A program made the position numbers and the translations under genes. A stretch of DNA of 64,000 nt from Psychromarinibacter halotolerans (lineage in GTDB: Bacteria; Pseudomonadota; Alphaproteobacteria; Rhodobacterales; Rhodobacteraceae): positions 62,001 through 126,000 of the forward strand of contig NZ_JARGYD010000006.1 in NCBI RefSeq assembly GCF_029168315.1. Direction: 5' to 3'. The notes beneath the pieces were generated by a model, which saw only the letters and a program-made list of their open reading frames with translations, made no database searches and was not told the DNA's origin. Shown piece after piece: positions 17,106-26,807 of the stretch; the first letter of the stretch is position 1, and every line of letters starts with the position of its first letter.

Positions 17106-17852
17106 ATGCTTCGCAGGGGCAGATACCACGCACGGATGGCGGAGACGCCCGAGGACATCGCGGCGGCGCAGGCGCTGCGCTATCGCACCTTCATCGCCGA
17201 AACGGGCGCCGCGCCGCGCGATGGCGGGTCCGACGCCGACCGCTTCGACGAGATTTGCAGCCACGTTCTGGTCGAGGACAGCCGTGACGGCGCGCTGGCG
17301 TGCTGTTTCCGGATGTTGCCGCTGTCGGGCGCCGAGATCGGCAACAGCTATTCCGCGCAGTATTACGGCCTGTCGGCGCTGGAAGGCTACGAGGGGCGGA
17401 TGGTCGAGATGGGCCGTTTCTGCATCGACCCCGACCACGCCCGCGACCCCGACATCCTGCGTGTCGCATGGGGGGCGATGACCCGGTTCGTGGACGAGCA
17501 GGGCGTCGACATGCTGTTCGGCTGTTCCTCGTTCCACGGGACCGAGACGGACAGCTACCTTGACGCCTTTGCGATGCTGAAGGAACGCCACCTTGCGCCC
17601 AAGCGGTGGCTGCCCAAGGTGAAGGCGCCCGACGTGTTCCGCTTTGCGCGTCGGCTGCGGAGGAAGCCCGACGCGAAGGCCGCGCTTCAGACGATGCCGC
17701 CCCTGCTGCGGACCTACCTGATGATGGGCGGCTGGGTCAGCGATCACGCGGTGGTGGACCACGACCTGAACACGCTGCACGTCTTCACCGGGCTCGAGAT
17801 TTCCGCCGTCCCGCCCGCCCGCGCACGGGCGCTGCGCATGGTGGCGGGCTGA
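17106..17852 (+). CDS. olsB: Ornithine acyl-ACP N-acyltransferase (OlsB-like)
   Basis: GNAT-fold enzyme predicted to make lyso-ornithine lipid from ornithine and 3-hydroxyacyl-ACP, the first step of the phosphorus-free ornithine lipids of roseobacters. The 248-residue protein has the family blocks ALRYRTFIAE, DEICSHVLVED, MVEMGRFCIDPD and FGCSSFHGTE. The partner acyltransferase OlsA is not adjacent. The next gene is uup after 53 bases. Related N-acyl amino acid synthases share this fold, so ornithine as the amine is inferred. Confidence 0.82.
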   Translation: MLRRGRYHARMAETPEDIAAAQALRYRTFIAETGAAPRDGGSDADRFDEICSHVLVEDSRDGALACCFRMLPLSGAEIGNSYSAQYYGLSALEGYEGRMVEMGRFCIDPDHARDPDILRVAWGAMTRFVDEQGVDMLFGCSSFHGTETDSYLDAFAMLKERHLAPKRWLPKVKAPDVFRFARRLRRKPDAKAALQTMPPLLRTYLMMGGWVSDHAVVDHDLNTLHVFTGLEISAVPPARARALRMVAG

Positions 17853-17905
17853 CGTGCATTCCGGCCCCCGTTGACGATGACGCGGCGCGGGGATAGCTGC
17901 TGCGC

Positions 17906-19750
<1,845 letters not shown>

Positions 19751-19757
19751 GGCGGCG

Positions 19758-20141
19758 CTATTTCGCGCCGCAGAACATCTCGTACAACACGCCCATGATG
19801 CGGATCGAACGCTCGTCCGCGAGGCTGTAATAGATCGTCTTGCCGTCCCGGCGCGGCGCGACCAGCCCTTCGGACCGTAGGCGGGACAACTGCTGTGACA
19901 CGGCGGCCTGCCGTGCGCCCAGAAGGTTTTCCAGCTCAGTCACCGACTTTTCGCCCGTCGCAAGGTGGCACAGGATCATAAGCCGACCTTCATGACTGAT
20001 CGCCTTCAGGAACGCCGCGGCTGCCTCGGCGTTCTGGGTCATCTGGTCGATGTCGCTCCGGTCGAGCCGCTCCGCGAACGCGGTTTGGTCGACGTCCTGC
20101 GGTGTGGCGGTGGTGTTGTCCATCTTGGTGTCCAAGGGCAT
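19758..20141 (-). CDS. ArsR/SmtB regulator resembling persulfide sensors SqrR/BigR
   Basis: Winged-helix repressor of 127 residues. The helix-turn-helix is SVTELENLLGARQAAVSQQLSRLR, with the beta wing GLVAPRRDGKTIYYSL. There are exactly two cysteines, Cys58 (MILCHL) and Cys124 (EMFCGAK), 66 residues apart. That is the spacing of the redox pair I recall for SqrR (41/107) and BigR (42/108). Arsenic- or zinc-binding ArsR motifs such as ELCVCD are absent. An in-frame ATG at 20123 is an alternative start. An inverted repeat at 20228-20251 may be its operator. No sulfide oxidation genes are adjacent. Confidence 0.85.
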   Translation of the reverse strand: MPLDTKMDNTTATPQDVDQTAFAERLDRSDIDQMTQNAEAAAAFLKAISHEGRLMILCHLATGEKSVTELENLLGARQAAVSQQLSRLRSEGLVAPRRDGKTIYYSLADERSIRIMGVLYEMFCGAK

Positions 20142-20227
20142 CCGGTCGTGTCGTCCGCTGATTTAGCATGTTCCGTGAGGAATTGCAGTACTCCGGTGGC
20201 AAGAATGGTTCCAGACGCCGGAAGGTT

Positions 20228-20251
20228 TCACATTCACAGGATGTAATGTGA
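20228..20251. promoter_or_regulatory. Inverted repeat, possible ArsR operator
   Basis: TCACATT and AATGTGA are perfect 7-base arms around a 10-base spacer. The centre reads ATTC-N8-TAAT, one base from the ATTC-N8-GAAT site I recall for SqrR. It lies between the divergent ArsR and LysR genes, 87 bases from the ArsR start codon and 151 from the LysR start. Confidence 0.45.
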
Positions 20252-20402
20252 TGCCCCCCCGGTTTCAAGGGTTCTCGGGCGGGTTGGTTACCGTATCGGC
20301 CCGTCTTTGCGCACCGGGGCCGCGACAGTCGGCGGGCAATGGGCTAGACAGCGGTCTGACCCCTTTGTCCGCTGTCCGCCCAGCCCGACCGAAAGACCCG
20401 CG

Positions 20403-21329
20403 ATGTCCGCCATTTCGAAGGAAATCCGCTCGTTCCTTGTCGTCTCCGAGGCGGCCTCGATCCGCGAGGCGGCGCATCGGCTGAACATCTCGGCGCCCGC
20501 CTTGTCGCGGCAGATGCAGATCCTTGAACGCAGTTACGGCACGCGGTTGCTGGTGCGGACCGCCGGGGGCGTGTCGCTGACCCCCGAGGGCGCGCTGCTG
20601 CGGGCCGAGGCGCAGCGGTGGGTGGATGCGGACGCCGCCTTTGTTCAGCGCCTCCACCGGGGCGACAGCGGCAGCCGCAAGCTGCTGCGGCTGGGCGCGA
20701 TGGAAGGCCTGGTGACCCCGGTGGTTCCGGCGCTGGTTCAGCGGCTGGAACGGCATCTGGGTCCGGTCGAGCTTGACCTTGTCGTCGGCTCGAACCCGCT
20801 TCTGCACGAGAAGTCCGAGGCCAGCGAACTGGACGTGGTGCTGGCCTACAACCTGCCTCGGCTGGCGCACCTGTCGATCGTGGATGGCTTCGACTATGAA
20901 CTCGGCGTCTGCCACGCGCCGGATCTGGGGATCGAAGGCAGCGGCCCGCTCACCATGCAAGAGGCGTTGCAGTGGCCGCTGTGCCTGCCAAGCGCGGCGC
21001 TGTCGATGCACACGCGCCTGATGGCCGAGATCCTGAGCGTTCGCGTCAACCCGAAGGTGGCGTTGAACACCAACAGCATCGGCACGATCCTGAGCTTCCT
21101 GCGCGACGGCCACGGCATCGCGTTTCTACCGTGGCCGGACGTGTCGCAGGACGTCGAGGCCGGGCGGCTTGCGTTCCGCCCGATCCGCAGCCGCCGCATG
21201 ACCGAACGGCTCAGCCTTGCGCTGTGTCGCGGCAACGCGCTGGGCGACGCCACGGGGCGGGTGCTGGACGAGATCCGCGCGGTGATCGCGGGGCTGGAGC
21301 AGGCGGGGCCTCGACCCCCTTACGCCTGA
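20403..21329 (+). CDS. LysR-family transcriptional regulator
   Basis: LysR-type regulator of 308 residues. The N-terminal helix-turn-helix is FLVVSEAASIREAAHRLNISAPALSRQMQILE. A periplasmic-binding-like effector domain follows from about residue 95. The ATG at 20403 gives the usual distance from start to helix-turn-helix; the frame is open to 20307 but without homology. It diverges from the ArsR gene and converges on the 2-oxoglutarate oxygenase gene, so its target is not obvious from context. Confidence 0.9.
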   Translation: MSAISKEIRSFLVVSEAASIREAAHRLNISAPALSRQMQILERSYGTRLLVRTAGGVSLTPEGALLRAEAQRWVDADAAFVQRLHRGDSGSRKLLRLGAMEGLVTPVVPALVQRLERHLGPVELDLVVGSNPLLHEKSEASELDVVLAYNLPRLAHLSIVDGFDYELGVCHAPDLGIEGSGPLTMQEALQWPLCLPSAALSMHTRLMAEILSVRVNPKVALNTNSIGTILSFLRDGHGIAFLPWPDVSQDVEAGRLAFRPIRSRRMTERLSLALCRGNALGDATGRVLDEIRAVIAGLEQAGPRPPYA

Positions 21330-21379
21330 CGTCTTACGGCGCGCGGCCGGACCGTCGAAACGCCCCGGCCGCCGCTGTG

Positions 21380-22369
21380 TTACTTCTTCGCGAAATTCGC
21401 GCCCAGCCGCATCTGGATATAGTCATGCGCGGTCATCGGCTCGTACTTGCCTTCCGGCCCGGCCAGCATGGTATCCATGTTCGCCTGCGCGAAGTAGGCA
21501 ATGGAATAACGCGGGCCGAGGTATTCCTCGGGCTTCGGCATCCGCACCCGGTGCAGGTTCGACAGCAGCTTGTCGTCGGACCAGCGCATCAGCATGTCGC
21601 CGATGTTGCAGGTGATCACGCCACCCAGCGGCGGCACGTCGGTCCACAGGATCGCGCGGCCCTTGCTGTCCTTGCCGGGGCAGACCTGAAGCCCGCCCTG
21701 TCCGGCCTTCTGGTGCAGCAGCGTCAGGCAATCGAAGTCCGTATGCGCGCCCGCCCGCCAGAACTTGAAGTCCTCGGGCTTGGCGTCCTCCATCCCAAGA
21801 TAGTGGATCAGCCGCAGGGTCGACTGATACTCGGGCGTGTCCGGCGCGTGGCCCTCGGTGAAGAAACCGGGGCCGAAGTCCAGCCGCTCGGCGAAGCAGT
21901 CCAGCACCTTCATCGCCAGCGCCCAGTTGTGGCGCTCGAACGCGAGCATGGTTTCCTTGAAGCCGTTAAGCTCTTCCCCGCTCGGCCACAGGCCTTTCAT
22001 GCGGGGCAGGGTGATCTGATAGCTTTCCTTCTGGTCCGCCGTCCCGGTCGAGGGCCGCACCTGCGCCTTGTATTCCCAGCCCGCGTTGGTGCCCGGCTTC
22101 AACGGATACTGCGCCTTCGTGTCGGCGGGCAGGTCGAAGAACCCTGCGGACAGCAGGAACGCCTCGTCGATCAGCTCTTGCGGGATGCCGTGGTTGGTCA
22201 GCTGGAAAAAGCCGATGCCGGTGGCGGCGTCCCACAGCGCGTCGGTGATCTCTTCCTTGCGGTTGAAGTAATCCGACATGTCGATCTGCGGGATGTCGCG
22301 ATCGACTTCCTCGCCGTAGCCGCCGATTCCCGCCTCTTTTTGCAGTTCGGCCAGTGTCTGGTTGGTCAT
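21380..22369 (-). CDS. 2-oxoglutarate/Fe(II) oxygenase, isopenicillin N synthase-like
   Basis: Non-haem iron oxygenase of 329 residues. The N-terminal DIOX_N block reads IPQIDMSDYF and GFFQLTNHGIPQELID. The iron ligands are His and Asp in AGAHTDFDCLTLL and the distal His in SNLHRV. RYSIAYF supplies the Arg-x-Ser that binds 2-oxoglutarate. Substrates in this family range from beta-lactam precursors to hormones, so substrate cannot be assigned. It stands alone, converging on LysR. GGAGACGAAC precedes the start. Confidence 0.88.
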   Translation of the reverse strand: MTNQTLAELQKEAGIGGYGEEVDRDIPQIDMSDYFNRKEEITDALWDAATGIGFFQLTNHGIPQELIDEAFLLSAGFFDLPADTKAQYPLKPGTNAGWEYKAQVRPSTGTADQKESYQITLPRMKGLWPSGEELNGFKETMLAFERHNWALAMKVLDCFAERLDFGPGFFTEGHAPDTPEYQSTLRLIHYLGMEDAKPEDFKFWRAGAHTDFDCLTLLHQKAGQGGLQVCPGKDSKGRAILWTDVPPLGGVITCNIGDMLMRWSDDKLLSNLHRVRMPKPEEYLGPRYSIAYFAQANMDTMLAGPEGKYEPMTAHDYIQMRLGANFAKK

Positions 22370-22642
22370 GTTCGTCTCCTTCTATGTGAAAGGAGCAATG
22401 TCCGGCGCGCGCGGCGACGACTGCTTCTACTCCGGTGGGATCCCGTGCGCCGTCTCGGACGACGCGGGACAAGGCTACGATCCGGCGAGTGTACGAAAAA
22501 GCAAAAAGAATGCCACGCGGCGTAAGGTATATTCGAACACCTGAGGCGGCCAGACGGTGCGCTGGGCGCTGCGTCGCAAGGATCGGGGCTGAACTTTCCC
22601 GCCGAACCTGCTACAGCCCCGCCACACTGATCCGGATGCCGT

Positions 22643-23662
22643 ATGTCACACGACCTGCACACCGCCGCCCGCCTGTCCGTCGCCCCGATGATGGATTGGA
22701 CCGACCGGCACTGCCGCTATCTGCACCGGCTGCTTAGCCGGCGGACGCTGCTGTACACCGAGATGGTGACGGCGCCTGCGCTGGTGCGCGGGGATGCGCG
22801 GCATCTGTTGCGGTTCGACGCGGCAGAGCATCCGGTGGCGGTGCAACTGGGCGGCTCGGACCCGGCAGAGCTGGCGCAGGCCGCGCGGATGGCGGCGGAC
22901 GAGGGCTATGACGAGGTTAACCTGAACGTCGGCTGCCCGTCCGACCGGGTGCAGTCCGGCTGTTTCGGGGCGGTGCTGATGGAACGGCCCGCGCTGGTCG
23001 CCGACTGCGTGGCCGAGATGATCGCAGCGCAACCCCTTGAGGTGACGGTGAAATGCCGGATCGGCGTCGATGATCAGGTGCCGGAAGACGTGCTGCCGGA
23101 TTTCCTTGAGCGGATGCGCGATGCCGGGGTGCGGCGGGTGACGATCCACGCGCGCAAGGCGTGGCTGCAGGGGCTGAGCCCGAAGGAAAACCGGGACATC
23201 CCGCCGCTGGACTACGACCTTGTGAAGGCGATGAAGCGCGCGTTCCCCGAGCTTCACGTTTCGATCAACGGCGGCATCGCGACGCTGGACCACGCGGCGG
23301 ACTTGCTGAACGACGGTCTGGACGGCGTCATGATCGGGCGCGCGGCCTATCACCAGCCCGCCGATATCCTGCTGGACGCCGACCGGGTGATCTGGGGCGA
23401 AACACCGCCGCTGGAGACCGCCGAGCAGGCGGTCGAGTTGATGAAGCCCTATATCGAGGCGCACCTCGGCGAGGGGGGCAAGCTGGCGCAGGTGACCCGG
23501 CACATGCTGGGCCTGTTCGCCGGTCGTCCCGGCGCGCGCGGCTGGCGGCGGGTGCTGAGCGAGAACGCGCACCGCTCTGGCGCGGGCCTTGAGGTTCTCG
23601 ACGCCGCGTTGGCGCAGGTCACCGGAGCCGGAGCAGACGCGGCCGAACGGCTGGCGTCCTAG
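22643..23662 (+). CDS. dusA: tRNA-dihydrouridine(20/20a) synthase DusA
   Basis: FMN enzyme that reduces U20/U20a in the tRNA D-loop. The 339-residue protein starts into the barrel with LSVAPMMDWTDRHCRYLHRL. It has NLNVGCPSDRVQSGCFGAVLM with the catalytic Cys, VTVKCRIGVDD, VTIHARKAWLQGLSPKENR and VSINGGIATLDHA. DWTDRHCR and LSPKENR favour DusA over DusB/C. It stands alone, followed after about 105 bases by a TauE-type exporter. Confidence 0.96.
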   Translation: MSHDLHTAARLSVAPMMDWTDRHCRYLHRLLSRRTLLYTEMVTAPALVRGDARHLLRFDAAEHPVAVQLGGSDPAELAQAARMAADEGYDEVNLNVGCPSDRVQSGCFGAVLMERPALVADCVAEMIAAQPLEVTVKCRIGVDDQVPEDVLPDFLERMRDAGVRRVTIHARKAWLQGLSPKENRDIPPLDYDLVKAMKRAFPELHVSINGGIATLDHAADLLNDGLDGVMIGRAAYHQPADILLDADRVIWGETPPLETAEQAVELMKPYIEAHLGEGGKLAQVTRHMLGLFAGRPGARGWRRVLSENAHRSGAGLEVLDAALAQVTGAGADAAERLAS

Positions 23663-23767
23663 CGCACCATCGCCCGAAGCCTCTGACACGGGCTGGAAAA
23701 ATCTCATGGACCTTCCCGCACGGATGCGGTTTTACGGAACGGCACCCCGTATCCAAGGACCGCTTCC

Positions 23768-24592
23768 ATGCCCGACACACTGCTTCTGATCCAGCTTCTT
23801 GTGATCCTGATGGCGATCGGCGGGATCGCAGGGGTGCTGGCCGGGCTGCTTGGCGTCGGAGGCGGCATCGTCCTTGTGGCAGCGTTCTTCTATTCCTTTC
23901 AGGCGCTTGGCTACTTCGGCGAGCAGTTGATGCAGGTCTGCCTTGCGACGTCGCTGGCGACGATCATCGTCACCTCGGCGCGGTCGGTGCTGTCGCACAA
24001 CAAGAAGGGCGCGGTGGACTGGGATGTGCTGAAAACCTGGGCGCCGGGTATCGCGGTCGGTGCGCTGATCGGCGTGCTGGTGGCGGCGCAGCTGAAGACG
24101 CGCGAGTTGCAGGTCATCTTCGGCATTCTCGCGATCACCATCTCGGCCTACATGGCCTTCGGCCGTCTGCACTGGCGGCTGGGCGATACCATGCCCACCG
24201 GGGTTGCCCGCGCGGCGTTTTCCCCGGTGGTGGGCTTCCTGTCGGTGCTGATGGGGATCGGCGGCGGCAGCTTCGGCGTGCCGCTGATGACGCTGTACGG
24301 CAAGCCGATTCACCGGGCGGTGGCGACGGCTGCGGGCTTCGGCCTGCTGATCGCGGTGCCGTCGGTGGTGGCGTTCTTGTTCGTCACCATCGAGCCGGAC
24401 TCGCGCCCGCCGTTCACCGTCGGCGCGGTGAACCTGCCGGCCTTCTTCATCGTGATCTGCATGACGCTGCTGACGGCGCCGCTGGGCGTGAAGCTGGCGC
24501 ACCGGATGAACCCGGCGCCGCTGAAGCGGGTTTTCGCGGTGTTCCTGTTCCTGGTCGCGCTGAACATGATCCGCAAAGCCGTTTGGGGGTAG
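23768..24592 (+). CDS. TauE/SafE-family membrane exporter
   Basis: Polytopic inner-membrane protein of 274 residues with about eight helices. Family members export sulfite, sulfoacetate or other organosulfur anions. The glycine-rich GVLAGLLGVGGGIVLVAAFF near the N-terminus and its repeat FLSVLMGIGGGSFGVPLM are the TauE signature, reflecting the internal duplication. The substrate is not indicated; the gene is alone. Two palindromes follow the stop codon. Confidence 0.9.
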   Translation: MPDTLLLIQLLVILMAIGGIAGVLAGLLGVGGGIVLVAAFFYSFQALGYFGEQLMQVCLATSLATIIVTSARSVLSHNKKGAVDWDVLKTWAPGIAVGALIGVLVAAQLKTRELQVIFGILAITISAYMAFGRLHWRLGDTMPTGVARAAFSPVVGFLSVLMGIGGGSFGVPLMTLYGKPIHRAVATAAGFGLLIAVPSVVAFLFVTIEPDSRPPFTVGAVNLPAFFIVICMTLLTAPLGVKLAHRMNPAPLKRVFAVFLFLVALNMIRKAVWG

Positions 24593-24596
24593 GGCG

Positions 24597-24646
24597 CAGA
24601 ATTTTCTAGAAAATTCTGTGCCGCACGATCTTCTGGAAGATCGTGC
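24597..24646. repeat. Two adjacent perfect palindromes between convergent genes
   Basis: CAGAATTTTCTAGAAAATTCTG is a perfect 22-base palindrome (24597-24618). Five bases later GCACGATCTTC-TG-GAAGATCGTGC forms an 11-bp stem (24623-24646) that reaches into the DUF1289 stop codon. They lie exactly between the convergent TauE and DUF1289 genes. A bidirectional terminator is the simplest reading, although there is no separate T-tract. Confidence 0.7.
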
Positions 24647-24885
24647 TAACCGCCGTTCCGCTCGATCTTCCCACGCCGACCGCCGCGACGGCGTTTCAGC
24701 AGATCCGCCCGGCCGGGCAGATCGGCGATGATGGCGCGGCGTTCGTCGGGGCTAAGACGCAGCCAGTTGCCGATCTCGTCCGGGGTGCGCAGGCAGCCGG
24801 TGCAGATCCCCGCCTCGCGGTGGACGACGCATATCCGAATGCAGGGGCTTTCGAAGTCGTCCCGGCTGCCCGGCCCGCCGGTCAT
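24646..24885 (-). CDS. DUF1289 protein (possible Fe-S binding)
   Basis: A 79-residue protein with the DUF1289 four-cysteine pattern: SPCIRICVVHREAGICTGC, then LRTPDEIGNWLRLSPDERRAI. The cysteines suggest an Fe-S cluster or zinc site; function is unknown. It ends in a basic RRRGGRRGK stretch. Its start overlaps the ruvX stop by ATGA, and ruvX overlaps ccmI the same way, so the three genes form one operon. Confidence 0.88.
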   Translation of the reverse strand: MTGGPGSRDDFESPCIRICVVHREAGICTGCLRTPDEIGNWLRLSPDERRAIIADLPGRADLLKRRRGGRRGKIERNGG

Positions 24886-25352
24886 CCGCGCAGGTGCCTC
24901 AGCCGGTCCAGCGCCCCTTGCAGGATGAAGCTGGCCGCGACGTGGTCGATGACCTCGGCGCGGCGGCGGCGCGAGGTGTCGGCTTCAAGCAGTGCGCGCT
25001 CGGCGGCGACGGTGGACAGGCGTTCGTCCCAATAGCCGATGGGCAGGTCGGTCAGCTGCGACAGGTTGCGGGCGAAGGCGCGGGTGGATTGCACGCGCGG
25101 CCCTTCCGAGCCGTCCATGTTGATTGGCAGACCCAGCACGATGCCGCCCAGCGACCGTTCTGCCGCGATTTCCATCAGGCGGGCGGCGTCGGCGGTGAAC
25201 TTCTTGCGCTTCACCGTCTCCATCGGGGTCGCGACGGTCAGCAGACTGTCCGACACCGCGACGCCGATGGTCTTGGTGCCGAAATCCAGCCCCATCAGCC
25301 CGCGCATCGGGGGCAGAGCGGCGGCGAAGGCGATGAAGTCGTCGTGGATCAT
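24882..25352 (-). CDS. ruvX: Putative Holliday junction resolvase RuvX/YqgF
   Basis: RNase H-fold nuclease of 156 residues, linked to Holliday junction resolution and to pre-16S rRNA 5' processing. The catalytic pattern is present: GLDFGTKTIGVAVSD, GIVLGLPINMDGSEGPR, and DERLSTVAAERALLE with a distal Asp in AEVIDHVAASFIL. The start at 25352 overlaps the ccmI stop; the longer frame upstream runs through ccmI and is not coding. It is the middle gene of ccmI-ruvX-DUF1289. Confidence 0.94.
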   Translation of the reverse strand: MIHDDFIAFAAALPPMRGLMGLDFGTKTIGVAVSDSLLTVATPMETVKRKKFTADAARLMEIAAERSLGGIVLGLPINMDGSEGPRVQSTRAFARNLSQLTDLPIGYWDERLSTVAAERALLEADTSRRRRAEVIDHVAASFILQGALDRLRHLRG

Positions 25353-26599
25353 TCGGCCACCCCCGCAAGCTGTGCGGCGGTGCGGATCAGGTCCAGCGCC
25401 TCGGGCGCGTCGGCGAAGACGGTCTGCGCCTCGGTCCAGATTGCACCGGCGCGGTCCAATTCCTGCACCACGCCAAGGGCGCGGATCAGGCGGGCCCAGT
25501 CCTCGGGCGGGCCGCCGTCGGTCGCCAGCCGCTCGGCCAGCCCGTCGACCATGCCGCGCACCATCTGGTCGCGTTCCTCGGGTGTCAGGTCCGCCGCGGC
25601 GTCGATGTCGCCCTGCGTCGGTCCCGGGCTGTCCGGGCCGACGATGGGCGGCGCCGAGGGCGGGGTCCAGCGCACGCCGGCCAGTTGCGCCACCTGCGGC
25701 ATCTGCGCCAGCACCGGCGCGACCCACGGGTCGTCCGGCGCGCTGTCGGTCAGCAGGCGGTCCCACGTCGAGAACGCAAGATCATAGCGGTGCACCTGCA
25801 GATGCAGCAGCCCGTCATAGTAGCGCGCGGCCCCGTTCGCGGGGTCCAGCGCCAGCGCGCGGTCGATCGCGGTGCCAGCCTCGGACGAGACGATGCCGCC
25901 CGCGGCAAGGATCATCAGGTCGGCAAGGTCGGCGTAATCGTCGGCGGTCACGTCGTCGCCCTTTACCGCGTTCAGCCGCTGCTTTGCCGCGTAGGCGGCG
26001 GCGAAGTTGCCCAGCCGCGCCTCGTTCGTCACCAGAAGCTCCAGCCCCTGCGGATCGTCGGGGTTCTCTTCCATCGCGGTGCGCAGCCGGTCCATCAACT
26101 CGGCAAACCGGGCGTCGGGGGTGATCTCGGGCATCGAGTCGGCGGCCGCGGCCTCTAGCTCGGCCTGTCGGCGCGCAGCCAGCAGTTCCTCGGCGGCGTT
26201 GATGCGGGCGGCCAGCGGCATGTCGGGATAGTCCGGCGCGCCAAGCGTCCAGTACAGACCGAAGGCCCCGGCCAGCACGGCAACGCCGGTACAGACGGCG
26301 GCAGCGATCGACAGGCCGCGCGGTGCGGTCGCCTCGGCTTCGGCGGCGCGGGCGGTGCGGTCAGCGTCCAGCAGGCGGCGCGAGACTTCGACGCGCACCC
26401 GCTCGGCTTCGGCTTCGGTCAGGACGCCGCGCGCGACGTCGCGTTCGACCTCTTGCAACTGGTCGCGGTAAACCTGCACGTCGTAGGCCGCCGCCGGATC
26501 CGCCGCCAGCGCCCGGCCACGCAGCAGGGCCAGCACCAAAAGCGCCGTCACCGCCAGCGCCAGCAGCGCGGATATGATCCAGAATGCCGAAAGTACCAT
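25349..26599 (-). CDS. ccmI: Cytochrome c biogenesis protein CcmI
   Basis: Membrane TPR protein that presents apocytochrome c to the haem lyase CcmF/H. The 416-residue protein has an N-terminal helix (FWIISALLALAVTALLVLALL). Next is the CcmI-type segment YRDQLQEVERDVARGVLTEAEAERVRVEVSRRLL, then a second helix near residue 100 and a periplasmic TPR domain. The ATG at 26599 has ACGGAGGACA upstream. The rest of the visible system (ccmCDG) is 18 kb away. The gene diverges from soxB. Confidence 0.93.
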   Translation of the reverse strand: MVLSAFWIISALLALAVTALLVLALLRGRALAADPAAAYDVQVYRDQLQEVERDVARGVLTEAEAERVRVEVSRRLLDADRTARAAEAEATAPRGLSIAAAVCTGVAVLAGAFGLYWTLGAPDYPDMPLAARINAAEELLAARRQAELEAAAADSMPEITPDARFAELMDRLRTAMEENPDDPQGLELLVTNEARLGNFAAAYAAKQRLNAVKGDDVTADDYADLADLMILAAGGIVSSEAGTAIDRALALDPANGAARYYDGLLHLQVHRYDLAFSTWDRLLTDSAPDDPWVAPVLAQMPQVAQLAGVRWTPPSAPPIVGPDSPGPTQGDIDAAADLTPEERDQMVRGMVDGLAERLATDGGPPEDWARLIRALGVVQELDRAGAIWTEAQTVFADAPEALDLIRTAAQLAGVAE

Positions 26600-26703
26600 G
26601 TGTCCTCCGTGTCCAGTGACCCATCTATCCATTGCCGTCCGAACGCAAAACCCCAAATGGACCGGTGGCCGCTCACGCTTGCGTCGGGGGGCGCGGAATG
26701 TAC

Positions 26704-26725
26704 GATTTGCCGCATGTCGCAAATC
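26704..26725. promoter_or_regulatory. Inverted repeat upstream of soxB
   Basis: GATTTGC and GCAAATC form a perfect 7-base inverted repeat around an 8-base spacer. It is 82 bases before the soxB start, in the gap shared with divergent ccmI. It looks like a dimer-binding operator; no regulator gene is adjacent. Confidence 0.4.
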
Positions 26726-26807
26726 CGGCTGCAAGTGCCGCTGGCACGCTTCACACAAGGCCGCACCCGTTCCAGAAAGACCTGAAAGAAGCGAAGGGAT
26801 TCGCCTG

